Source: an uncultured Alphaproteobacteria bacterium (lineage in GTDB: Bacteria > Pseudomonadota > Alphaproteobacteria > RS24). From it: DNA of 40,324 bases. The position numbers and the translations under genes are program-made. The first letter of the stretch is position 1. Each line of letters opens with the position of its first letter. Positions 26,727 through 34,019 of this stretch are shown here, piece after piece. The stretch covers positions 1 through 40,324 of the forward strand of contig CALKOC010000055.1 of NCBI GenBank assembly GCA_938091085.1. Reading direction: 5' to 3'. The notes beneath the pieces were generated by a model that saw only the letters and a list, made by a program, of their open reading frames with translations, ran no database searches and was not told the origin of the DNA.

Positions 26727-28568
26727 CTAAATGAACATTAAAAATGATTTCATATAGGCAATTAGATTGTCGACAGTTTCGTTTTTTGGATCTGACGCAT
26801 AGCGCGAAAAAACCTCAGAATTAGGGTGTACCGGTTGGGTGAAAATATTCCGCCGATCTTTGCCAAAAAACCAGTAACTACCTTTCAAGCCTAAAACTAC
26901 TGTTGGCTTACCTAAAGCACCGGCAATATTTTGAACTGCAGTACCGACTGTCACGACAAAATCAAGATTATCAATGAGAGCCGCGGTGCCATTCAAATCA
27001 TCAAACTGGTTTAATTCGGGATGCTTTAAAATTCGAAGGCCGGTCTTATTGAAAAATTCGCTTCTTTCCGGCTGATCGTCATCATATTGCAAGCTGATAT
27101 AATGGGCATCAATTGTTCTGAACATTGGCTCAAGTTCATCGAGTGTATAATAGTGCTTTTGCCTGTTGCCTTGAACATTTGAGCTTCGCCAGCATATGCC
27201 GATTTTAGGCTTGTGTCCCAGAGCAGCAAACCATGCATCAAAATCATGAGTTATTTGCTTATTTGGGTTAATGTAACGCAATGGTTGACGGTCAAAATCA
27301 TCCAGTGATGGGCGATATTTTGGCAGTAATTCACCAAGGGCAATTTGGTGGTCATAATCAAAAATATTCTGACTGTAATCGCGGTTATATTGGGGGCCTC
27401 TTACAGCAATATCTGGGAATGAATGATCAATTAACGGGACGAGTTTATTGTCGATCTCCAATATGATTTGTTCATGAGGAATATTAAGTTCATCTATCAA
27501 CGATAAAAATGCTAAGCAGTCGCCAACACCCTGTTCGCGCCAGATCATGAGTTTTTCTTTGGATTTAAGTGGCTGCCAATCCCATCTCTTTGCTTTGAAC
27601 GTCCGGTTTTCAGTAAAATTCTCGTTGAGGTTGAACCGCTTTTTATAAACTGGCATGCCAGCTTCAAGATTACCGCAGGATAAATCCAGAATACATCTGT
27701 TCCAGATAGCCTTATTATATCTTGGGTTATCGGGGAATGAATCGCGTGTTTCATTCAGCACTTCAATACATTCATCAATTCTTCCGATGGAACGAAGAAT
27801 AGCAGCCTTTGTTGTTATTAGAAGCGGATAGCTTGATAGCATGTCCTCATATTCATCAAGAACGGCAAGAGCGTCATCTGGTCTTCCGGCTTCCCAAATA
27901 GCTTGGGATAGGAAGTGGATAACAAAGTTCTCAGCGCCCTGCGTCTTGATATAATCGCGGGTTTTGAGTTCAAGATTTTCCCAGTCGCCAACACTGAAAA
28001 GGTAATTCAGTTCAAAATTCTTGATTGTCTTATTGTCGGGAAAGGTCTTTTTGGCTGCATTCAAAATTGAGTGAATATGGTCGTATTTTCGCCATTTCAT
28101 AAGCATTTGCAAATAACCGCGATAGGCTTCGAGATTTTCTGGTTCAATTTCGAGAACATGCCGATACAGTCCTTCAGCCTCTGCGAGTTCATTGGAAGAC
28201 GCATAAAGTGCGGCAAGATAAATTTCATTTTCGGCGTTGAAGCTTTTACCACGCCTTAAAATGGCAATGGCCTTATCTTGTTCACCGGTTTGCCAGAGCA
28301 TTTGTGCGCGTAAAAAGTTAATTTTTTTCCTGCTTAGGTAGTTTTTCTTTTCGCAGACATTGAGAAGCTTACTGACTTGATCATATTTACCTGCACGAAT
28401 TTTGGCAGCAGCAATTGCGGCTTTCAATTGCGGCAGTTCGGGGAATCTTTCCATGCTTTTTTCAGCTAATTCCAGAGCTTTTTCAGGATCTCCGGTAACG
28501 GCTTGATTATACACGGCCTCGAAAAAATCTTTCTTGCTCAGTTTTTGATCTGCAACACTTAATTCCAT
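26727..28568 (-). CDS. flmG: FlmG-like TPR flagellin glycosyltransferase
   Basis: The protein (613 aa) has two halves. Residues about 1-320 are tetratricopeptide-like helix pairs (PEKALELAEKSMERFPELPQ, then ELAEAEGLYRHVLEIEPENL). Residues about 335-600 are a GT-B fold like the C-terminal part of TPR/O-GlcNAc-transferase-type enzymes: LMIWREQGVGDCLAFLSL, KIGICWRSSNVQGNRQ, and VTVGTAVQNIAGALGKPTVV, which should bind the nucleotide sugar. Caulobacter FlmG has the same plan; its TPR part binds flagellin and its GT part adds pseudaminic acid. I chose the ATG at 28568, which has GGAGAG just upstream; the ATG at 28580 lies only a few bases past the predicted transcription start. It lies between the flagellins and the pse genes, which supports the role. 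Confidence 0.72.
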   Translation of the reverse strand: MELSVADQKLSKKDFFEAVYNQAVTGDPEKALELAEKSMERFPELPQLKAAIAAAKIRAGKYDQVSKLLNVCEKKNYLSRKKINFLRAQMLWQTGEQDKAIAILRRGKSFNAENEIYLAALYASSNELAEAEGLYRHVLEIEPENLEAYRGYLQMLMKWRKYDHIHSILNAAKKTFPDNKTIKNFELNYLFSVGDWENLELKTRDYIKTQGAENFVIHFLSQAIWEAGRPDDALAVLDEYEDMLSSYPLLITTKAAILRSIGRIDECIEVLNETRDSFPDNPRYNKAIWNRCILDLSCGNLEAGMPVYKKRFNLNENFTENRTFKAKRWDWQPLKSKEKLMIWREQGVGDCLAFLSLIDELNIPHEQIILEIDNKLVPLIDHSFPDIAVRGPQYNRDYSQNIFDYDHQIALGELLPKYRPSLDDFDRQPLRYINPNKQITHDFDAWFAALGHKPKIGICWRSSNVQGNRQKHYYTLDELEPMFRTIDAHYISLQYDDDQPERSEFFNKTGLRILKHPELNQFDDLNGTAALIDNLDFVVTVGTAVQNIAGALGKPTVVLGLKGSYWFFGKDRRNIFTQPVHPNSEVFSRYASDPKNETVDNLIAYMKSFLMFI

Positions 28569-28594
28569 AGAACTCTCCATTTCTACTCAGGACG

Positions 28595-28610
28595 AGCAAT
28601 TTTTGTGCCA
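28595..28610 (-). promoter_or_regulatory. sigma-54 promoter of the flmG-like gene
   Basis: On the minus strand it reads TGGCAC-AAAAA-TTGCT, a perfect match with GG-N10-GC spacing. Predicted transcription starts near 28584, which favours the ATG at 28568 over that at 28580. It stands back to back with the pseB promoter. Confidence 0.85.
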
Positions 28611-28655
28611 CGTTATTTGGTTCGATTTTCTCTCATTTTATGGCGCGGTTGGGTT

Positions 28656-28671
28656 TGGCATTAATTTTGCA
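28656..28671 (+). promoter_or_regulatory. sigma-54 promoter of pseBCF
   Basis: TGGCAT-TAATT-TTGCA has one deviation from consensus and exact GG-N10-GC spacing. It lies 45 bases before the chosen pseB start. Confidence 0.75.
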
Positions 28672-28716
28672 GTTATTAGGCAGATTTGTTTCACATCACA
28701 CGGAGCTCACACAATC

Positions 28717-29739
28717 ATGTTCAATACTAATATGTTTAGTGGAAAAGTTATTGCCATTACTGGCGGAACTGGGTCATTTGGCAAAGCGTTTACCCGTAAT
28801 TTGCTTGCCCACCATAATCCCCGAAAAGTTGTTATCATCTCAAGAGATGAATTAAAACAATATGAAATGGCGCAAGAATTCAACGATTCACGTTTGAGAT
28901 TCCTAATTGCCGATGTCCGCGATGCGGAACGAATTATGTTTGCATTTCGTGGGATTGACTATGTTATTCATGCAGCGGCACTCAAGCAGGTTCCTGCTGC
29001 TGAGTATAATCCGCAGGAATGTGTCAAAACGAATATTGTTGGTGCAAATAATGTTATTTCCGCTGCTTTGGCGAATAATGTTGATAAAGTCATTGCGCTA
29101 TCCACCGATAAAGCAAGCTCGCCGATTAATCTTTATGGTGCAACAAAACTTGTTTCTGACAAGCTATTTACCGCTGCAAATAACATGAGGGGTGACTGTC
29201 GCACATTGTTTGCAGTTGTCCGTTATGGCAATGTTGCCTGTTCCAGAGGTTCTGTGATTCCATTTTTTGAAAAGCTTGTTGCGTCTGGTGAGCAGACTCT
29301 TCCAATTACCCATCTTGATATGACACGTTTTCTTATCACGCTAGAACAGGGTGTTGAACTTGTTTTCAAGAGTTTTCCTCGCATGCATGGCGGGGAGATT
29401 TTTGTACCCAAATTGCCAAGTGTCAAAATTGTTGATTTAGCTGCGGTGATGATGCCAAGAAAGCGTCCGGAAATTATTGGTATTCGCCCTGGTGAGAAAT
29501 TGCATGAGGAAATGATCCCTGTGGAACTGGCATGCGATACGATTGAGTTTGATGACTTTTTCACCATCAAGCCGTCCATTAGGTTTTTTGGTAGCGATAT
29601 TGATTACAGAATTTCTGGTCTTGGCGAACAGGGTGAGTTTGTTGATCCAGGATTTTGCTATCAGTCAGGAACCAACCCATGCTTCTTGTCGCAACAGGAA
29701 ATTTCTAAACTTCTTGGAGGTTTAGGGGTTGCGGCATGA
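28717..29739 (+). CDS. pseB: UDP-N-acetylglucosamine 4,6-dehydratase (inverting) PseB
   Basis: PseB performs the first step of pseudaminic acid synthesis: NADP-dependent C4,C6 dehydration with C5 epimerisation of UDP-GlcNAc. The 340-aa protein has the nucleotide-binding motif ITGGTGSFGKAF, the PseB-type ISRDELKQYEM and ADVRDAERI, IDYVIHAAALKQVPAAEYNP, and ALSTDKASSPINLYGATK, containing the modified catalytic triad region with YxxxK. ATG 28717 is preceded by CGGAG; the frame is open to 28603 but the sigma-54 promoter lies inside that extension. The stop overlaps the pseC start. Confidence 0.92.
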   Translation: MFNTNMFSGKVIAITGGTGSFGKAFTRNLLAHHNPRKVVIISRDELKQYEMAQEFNDSRLRFLIADVRDAERIMFAFRGIDYVIHAAALKQVPAAEYNPQECVKTNIVGANNVISAALANNVDKVIALSTDKASSPINLYGATKLVSDKLFTAANNMRGDCRTLFAVVRYGNVACSRGSVIPFFEKLVASGEQTLPITHLDMTRFLITLEQGVELVFKSFPRMHGGEIFVPKLPSVKIVDLAAVMMPRKRPEIIGIRPGEKLHEEMIPVELACDTIEFDDFFTIKPSIRFFGSDIDYRISGLGEQGEFVDPGFCYQSGTNPCFLSQQEISKLLGGLGVAA

Positions 29740-30926
29740 AGTTTTATGCACGTCAAAGCATAAACGAAAGTGACCGCAAAGCTGTTGATGATGTCCTGCA
29801 GTCAGATTATCTAACGCAAGGCCCGTCGGTTGGCGCTTTTGAAACAGGCTTGTCAAAATTTACTGGGGCGGCGCATGCAGGAACAGTTAACAGTGCTACT
29901 TCGGCATTAATTCTAGCTTATAAAGCTGTGCTATTTCAGCGCGGATTTTGTCAGGGATTTGGCGATATATGTGAAAAAGACGGTCATCGAGCATTGATCT
30001 GGGTGGCGGCTAATACTTTTGTCTCAACGGCAAGTGCTGCCCGATTATGCGGCGCACAAGTAGACTTTATTGATATAGATATGACCTCAGGCAATATGTG
30101 TCTTGACCATTTGACTGCAAAACTTGAAGCAGCAATGTATCTGCCTGATATTGTTGTGCCTGTACATTTTGCAGGTGTTAGCGTTGATATGAAGCGTTTG
30201 TCTGAACTCTCAAAACGCTACGGCTTTGACATTGTTGAAGATGCGGCACACGGCCTGGGCGGTTTCTATGACAATAAGCCCATTGGGTCTTGCGCTTATT
30301 CATCGGCCGCTGCTGTCAGCTTTCATGCCATCAAGACAATTGCTACGGGTGAGGGTGGGGCTGTATTTACAAATGACGATCATTTATTTGAGCTTGTAGA
30401 AGGGCTTAAAAGTCATGGCGTTCAACGCAAAGCGCCAATGGCATTGCCTGATTCTAGTGCTGACTGGGCGCCGTGGTATTATGAAAATACCGCATTGGGT
30501 TACAATTTTAGAATGACCGAAATTCAAGCGGCTCTTGGCAGTTCGCAGCTTGAGCGTATAGAAACATTTCGTACCCATAAAATAAATTTGGCGCAAACTT
30601 ATAGAGATTGTTTGGCTAATAGTGTCGTAACATGTTTACTAACAGATGATGCCATGTCAGCGCATCATTTAATGCCGGTCTTACTGCCAGAAGATATTAC
30701 CGAAATAAAAAAGATAGAACTTTTTAACTATTGTCGCGATGGTGGGTTTCAATTCAATGTTCATTATTACCCAGTAAATGATCAGCCTGTTTACGCCGAC
30801 AAAGCTGGATTATGCCCGAACGCTATGCAATTTTATCAACGTGAAATAAGCCTGCCCTTCCATATGGATGTAATGCCTGAACAGGCTGCAAATTTTGCTG
30901 CACATCTTTTGAGCTTTTTTGCTTAG
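29736..30926 (+). CDS. pseC: UDP-4-keto-6-deoxy-AltNAc aminotransferase PseC
   Basis: PseC is the PLP-dependent aminotransferase of the second step. The 396-aa protein is of the DegT/DnrJ/EryC1 family: VLQSDYLTQGPSVGAFETGL at the N-terminus, NSATSALILAYKAV, WVAANTFVSTASAARLCGAQ, EDAAHGLGGFYDNKPIGSC, and SFHAIKTIATGEGGAVFTND holding the PLP lysine. The segment between about residues 70 and 95 (RGFCQGFGDICEKDGHRAL) looks longer than in most PseC proteins. It overlaps pseB by 4 bases. Confidence 0.9.
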   Translation: MKFYARQSINESDRKAVDDVLQSDYLTQGPSVGAFETGLSKFTGAAHAGTVNSATSALILAYKAVLFQRGFCQGFGDICEKDGHRALIWVAANTFVSTASAARLCGAQVDFIDIDMTSGNMCLDHLTAKLEAAMYLPDIVVPVHFAGVSVDMKRLSELSKRYGFDIVEDAAHGLGGFYDNKPIGSCAYSSAAAVSFHAIKTIATGEGGAVFTNDDHLFELVEGLKSHGVQRKAPMALPDSSADWAPWYYENTALGYNFRMTEIQAALGSSQLERIETFRTHKINLAQTYRDCLANSVVTCLLTDDAMSAHHLMPVLLPEDITEIKKIELFNYCRDGGFQFNVHYYPVNDQPVYADKAGLCPNAMQFYQREISLPFHMDVMPEQAANFAAHLLSFFA

Positions 30927-30931
30927 GCCAT

Positions 30932-31627
30932 ATGATGAGATTAGCGGCCATAGTTCCTGCGCGGTTGGAAAGTAAGCGCATCCCCCAGAAGAATTTCAAA
31001 CTTTTTGACGGCAAGCCTATGGTGCAACATGTACTTGAAACACTTGAAGAAAGTCATGTGTTTGACAGCCTATACTTATCGACAGACGCGCCTCAGGAAA
31101 TGCTGGTGGGCCTTTCTCCTGGCGTCAATATACTGAGCAGACCTGACGAGCTTGCAGGTGATTTTGCAACTATTACGCAAGTTGTTAGGCACGTTATTGA
31201 ACAGGTTGAGGCAGCTGGGGAAACGTTCGATGCTTATTGCTTAGTTTATGCTACCTCGGTTTTGCTGACAGCAGATATTTACCGGGAGGCGGCAACAAAA
31301 TTTAACCTATCTGTAATGGATTATCTTTTGTCGGTCACTGATTATGGTCACCCTGTAGAACGCGGCTTCTATTTAGATGAGAAGCTTCATTTGGATGTGG
31401 GAACATTTGACAAATCCCAGCGTACTCAGGACTTTAAACCTTTCTACCATGATGCAGGCTGCTTTTGTTTTGGTGCCAAAGAAGTTTGGCTTGGTGAAAA
31501 AAGCATTTTTGGCCCCAAAACAGAAGCCATGATACTGCCGCGTTCATCTGCGGTTGATATAGATTTTCCTGAGGACTGGCAGATTGCCGAGGCTCTGTTT
31601 CAGCTTCAACAAAAAGCGAGTGATTAG
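30932..31627 (+). CDS. pseF: CMP-pseudaminic acid synthetase PseF
   Basis: PseF activates pseudaminic acid with CTP. The 231-aa protein is a cytidylyltransferase of the NeuA-like family: VPARLESKRIPQKNFKLFDG is the nucleotide-binding motif, and YLSTDAPQEML and YATSVLLTADIYREA follow. The end ILPRSSAVDIDFPEDWQIAE is typical of PseF. The usual GGSKR reads LESKR here. Two ATGs stand at the start; either may be used. Its stop overlaps the convergent pseI stop by 4 bases. Confidence 0.88.
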   Translation: MMRLAAIVPARLESKRIPQKNFKLFDGKPMVQHVLETLEESHVFDSLYLSTDAPQEMLVGLSPGVNILSRPDELAGDFATITQVVRHVIEQVEAAGETFDAYCLVYATSVLLTADIYREAATKFNLSVMDYLLSVTDYGHPVERGFYLDEKLHLDVGTFDKSQRTQDFKPFYHDAGCFCFGAKEVWLGEKSIFGPKTEAMILPRSSAVDIDFPEDWQIAEALFQLQQKASD

Positions 31628-32655
31628 CTCTCCAACTCAGTGTGGTGTAGTTCAATAGCTTGCGCGAAGCCTATATCTTGTCGGCATTCGGTTCCGATTA
31701 ATCTATCAAAATATTCGGGGGCAAGTCCAAAGCCAGGGCGTACTCGGCGTAAATTTTGTTTAGTAAATGTTTCACCTGCTTTTATAGGGCGTGCCGCATA
31801 AAGAGAACGACGAAACCCTTTATTTGCCATTTCAACTTCTGAGCGAACCACTGAACCATCCCCTAAAGCCTGATAAGCAATGCTCGTTTCTTTAACAAGT
31901 GACTCAAGCTCATGAGGTTCCATGGAAAAAGCCGCATCGGGACCGCCATCTTCTCGTCGGATTGTGAAGTGTTTTTCAATTACTTTTACACCGAGTGCGG
32001 TGGCCAACAAGGCTGTCATATTGCCGAGCGTATGATCTGAAAGCCCAATACAGTCGCCATAACGCGCCTGTAGTGATTTAATTAATTTGAGATTGCTTTG
32101 ATTGATAGGTGTTGGATAGCCACTAATGCAATGAAGCAGGGTTACGTCACCACATCCATGTGCTTTTAGAATATCCATTGAACAGTCAATTTCGTTGAGA
32201 CTGGCCATTCCTGTAGACATGATAACTGGTTTGCCTGTTTTGGCTATATGCCGGACAAGAGGTAAATCAGTCATTTCAAATGATGCAATTTTATAGAACG
32301 GGCAATTTAGGGTTTCAAGAAAATCGACAGCCCCCTCATCAAATGGTGAGCTGATGCAGGTGATGTTTTGCGCAGCAGCATGGTCAAATAATTCTGCATG
32401 CCAGTCATATGGGGTATGCGCTTCTTCATATAAATCCCATAGCGTCCGGCCATCCCACAAACCGCCTTGTATGGTGAAATCTGGTGTATCGGCATTTAGC
32501 GTCATGCTGTCAGGCGTGTAGGTTTGTAGCTTCACGCAATTTGCACCTGCCTTTGCGGCTTCGGTGATTAATTGTTTAGCGCGCTGAATATCGCCATTAT
32601 GATTTCCTGATAATTCGGCAATGATGTATGGGCTGTTTTGTGATGTAAACATCAT
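31624..32655 (-). CDS. pseI: pseudaminic acid synthase PseI
   Basis: PseI condenses 2,4-diacetamido-2,4,6-trideoxy-L-altrose with phosphoenolpyruvate. The 343-aa protein has the NeuB-type barrel (YIIAELSGNHNGDIQRAKQL, KLQTYTPDSMTL, PFYKIASFEMTDLPL, GLSDHTLG, VKVIEKHFTIRREDGGPDAA) and a C-terminal SAF domain (RSLYAARPIKAGETFTKQNL). The RREDGGPDAAFSMEP segment resembles PseI more than LegI or NeuB. Five bases separate it from pseH, with GGAG overlapping the pseH stop, so the two form one operon. Confidence 0.9.
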   Translation of the reverse strand: MMFTSQNSPYIIAELSGNHNGDIQRAKQLITEAAKAGANCVKLQTYTPDSMTLNADTPDFTIQGGLWDGRTLWDLYEEAHTPYDWHAELFDHAAAQNITCISSPFDEGAVDFLETLNCPFYKIASFEMTDLPLVRHIAKTGKPVIMSTGMASLNEIDCSMDILKAHGCGDVTLLHCISGYPTPINQSNLKLIKSLQARYGDCIGLSDHTLGNMTALLATALGVKVIEKHFTIRREDGGPDAAFSMEPHELESLVKETSIAYQALGDGSVVRSEVEMANKGFRRSLYAARPIKAGETFTKQNLRRVRPGFGLAPEYFDRLIGTECRQDIGFAQAIELHHTELES

Positions 32656-32660
32656 GTCGA

Positions 32661-33335
32661 CTACTCCGCAGCCTTTTCAATTGATGCTTTAGTTGATGTA
32701 TCTGCCCGTTCTGCTTGTTCGCTTAAAAGCGAAAGCAGCCTCGAAATTTCCCCATCATCACTATTAATGCGTCCGATTATTTTTTCAGCATCTTGAGGTG
32801 CTGAGCGCATAGCAACCCGCATAATGTCCATCCAGTTGACATTGTTACGCGTTCGAACAGCTTCGATTGCATCGATAATAACTATCTTATTTTTCAGCAC
32901 GAGCCTTTGGGGTGTCTCTTCATAGACAATAAAATCATTGCTTTGAAAACATGCAATGCTTGCTTTGTTTTCGGGCTTAATCTGAGCAGATAGGATACAT
33001 GTGCGGTAGGTAAGAAATTCTTTGATACCAGCACCCAGTAACGATTTTCCTAATCCTTTCCCCCGTGCATCAGGCGCAAGGTTTATGGAAACATCTGCTT
33101 GATGATTGTTTGCGTCGACATCAAAACGTACCATGCCAAAAGGTATATCTGGATTGCTGTCATAGCCTAAAAATATAAATTTATCCGGATCTGCAAGTGT
33201 ATCTTTAAACCAGATATTATGAGCTTCGGCACTTATGGGTTGATCATTCATTGAATTGGCCAGTGAAACACTATCGTTCCGCCATTCTAGAATTCTGTCT
33301 TTGTCGCTTATGGACGCTTCGCGCAGATTTGCCAT
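32661..33335 (-). CDS. pseH: PseH-like N-acetyltransferase with extra C-terminal domain
   Basis: PseH acetylates the 4-amino sugar made by PseC. Residues about 1-150 form a GNAT domain: LREASISDKDRILEWRND at the start, ADVSINLAPDARGKGLGKSL as the acetyl-CoA motif, and NKASIACFQSNDFIVYEE. Typical PseH proteins are 160-180 aa. Here a further 75 residues follow (EAVRTRNNVNWMDIMRVAMR, then helices), an added domain that I cannot name. The gene heads the operon with pseI and has its own sigma-54 promoter. Confidence 0.75.
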   Translation of the reverse strand: MANLREASISDKDRILEWRNDSVSLANSMNDQPISAEAHNIWFKDTLADPDKFIFLGYDSNPDIPFGMVRFDVDANNHQADVSINLAPDARGKGLGKSLLGAGIKEFLTYRTCILSAQIKPENKASIACFQSNDFIVYEETPQRLVLKNKIVIIDAIEAVRTRNNVNWMDIMRVAMRSAPQDAEKIIGRINSDDGEISRLLSLLSEQAERADTSTKASIEKAAE

Positions 33336-33365
33336 GAGTTACCTCAATATAAACTCATTGAATAA

Positions 33366-33381
33366 TGCAAATATTGCGCCA
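33366..33381 (-). promoter_or_regulatory. sigma-54 promoter of pseH-pseI
   Basis: On the minus strand it reads TGGCGC-AATAT-TTGCA; one base differs from consensus and the GG-N10-GC spacing is exact. It ends 31 bases before the pseH start codon. Confidence 0.75.
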
Positions 33382-33468
33382 CAAGGTGATTAAGAAGGCA
33401 AAAAACCAGCAATTCCAGACAAATCGAGTAGGCGCCTGGTGTTTGGAAATTAATTGTACAGCCTGGAA

Positions 33469-33474
33469 TATAAT
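33469..33474 (+). promoter_or_regulatory. possible -10 box before the unknown gene at 33527
   Basis: TATAAT matches the sigma-70 -10 consensus and lies 52 bases before the start codon. No convincing -35 box is seen at 16-18 bases upstream, so this is only a candidate. Confidence 0.3.
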
Positions 33475-33526
33475 GATACATAAGCTGGCAACTATTTGTG
33501 TTGAATATTCTTTTTGTGGAGCGTTT

Positions 33527-34018
33527 ATGGGTTTTTGTCCTAGCTTTGTTTTTGATATTTTTGTTTCCAAAACCGTCATTGAATACCTGTCATCTGAAAC
33601 AGGTTCTCTGGAGGGGAGTGCCAAAAAATTTTCTGAGGGTATTTCAGCCAAATATGCGGAAGTTGATAGTAATGTCATCCAAGAAACTGCCGAGGATATT
33701 GTTCGGTTTCTCGCAGAAATCGAAGCTGGTGAAGACTCTGTCAGTTTGTTGATTGATTTTTGCAGATACCGTCTTTATTTCATTGGTCACGCTCGTGAAC
33801 GCAAACTTAAGCCACTATTTGGCGATTTATTAGACCCTGTAAAAGAAGCTGAAATTAAACTTGGTGAAACAGTCAAATCTTTTAAAGCTTTTGTTTTCAG
33901 CCTTAGATCTAACAATGAAGGTCATGCTCCAGCAGGATGGTTGCCTGAAACAGATGAAAATTTAGCACCTTTTCACGATTTATTCGTGAAACCCGTTTCC
34001 GTATCAGACTTATTCTAA
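33527..34018 (+). CDS. unknown cytoplasmic protein in the flagellar glycan region
   Basis: I take the ATG at 33527 because TGGAG lies just before it; the frame is open to 33365 but the upstream part overlaps the pseH promoter and reads as noise. The 163-aa product has no signal peptide and looks mostly helical: VIEYLSSETGSLEGSAKKFS, then ETAEDIVRFLAEIEAGEDSV and KPLFGDLLDPVKEAEIKLGE. It ends VKPVSVSDLF. I do not recognise the family. Its stop lies 1 base from the convergent fliD stop. A role in filament export or glycosylation is possible only from position. Confidence 0.6.
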   Translation: MGFCPSFVFDIFVSKTVIEYLSSETGSLEGSAKKFSEGISAKYAEVDSNVIQETAEDIVRFLAEIEAGEDSVSLLIDFCRYRLYFIGHARERKLKPLFGDLLDPVKEAEIKLGETVKSFKAFVFSLRSNNEGHAPAGWLPETDENLAPFHDLFVKPVSVSDLF

Positions 34019-34019
34019 C

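Noticed and set aside
28603-28716. Upstream extension of pseB
   Set aside because: It contains the sigma-54 promoter and reads as non-family sequence; PseB starts at 28717 after CGGAG.
33493-33508. TGGCAAC...TTGTG before the unknown gene as a sigma-54 promoter
   Set aside because: There is no GC at the required 10-base spacing.
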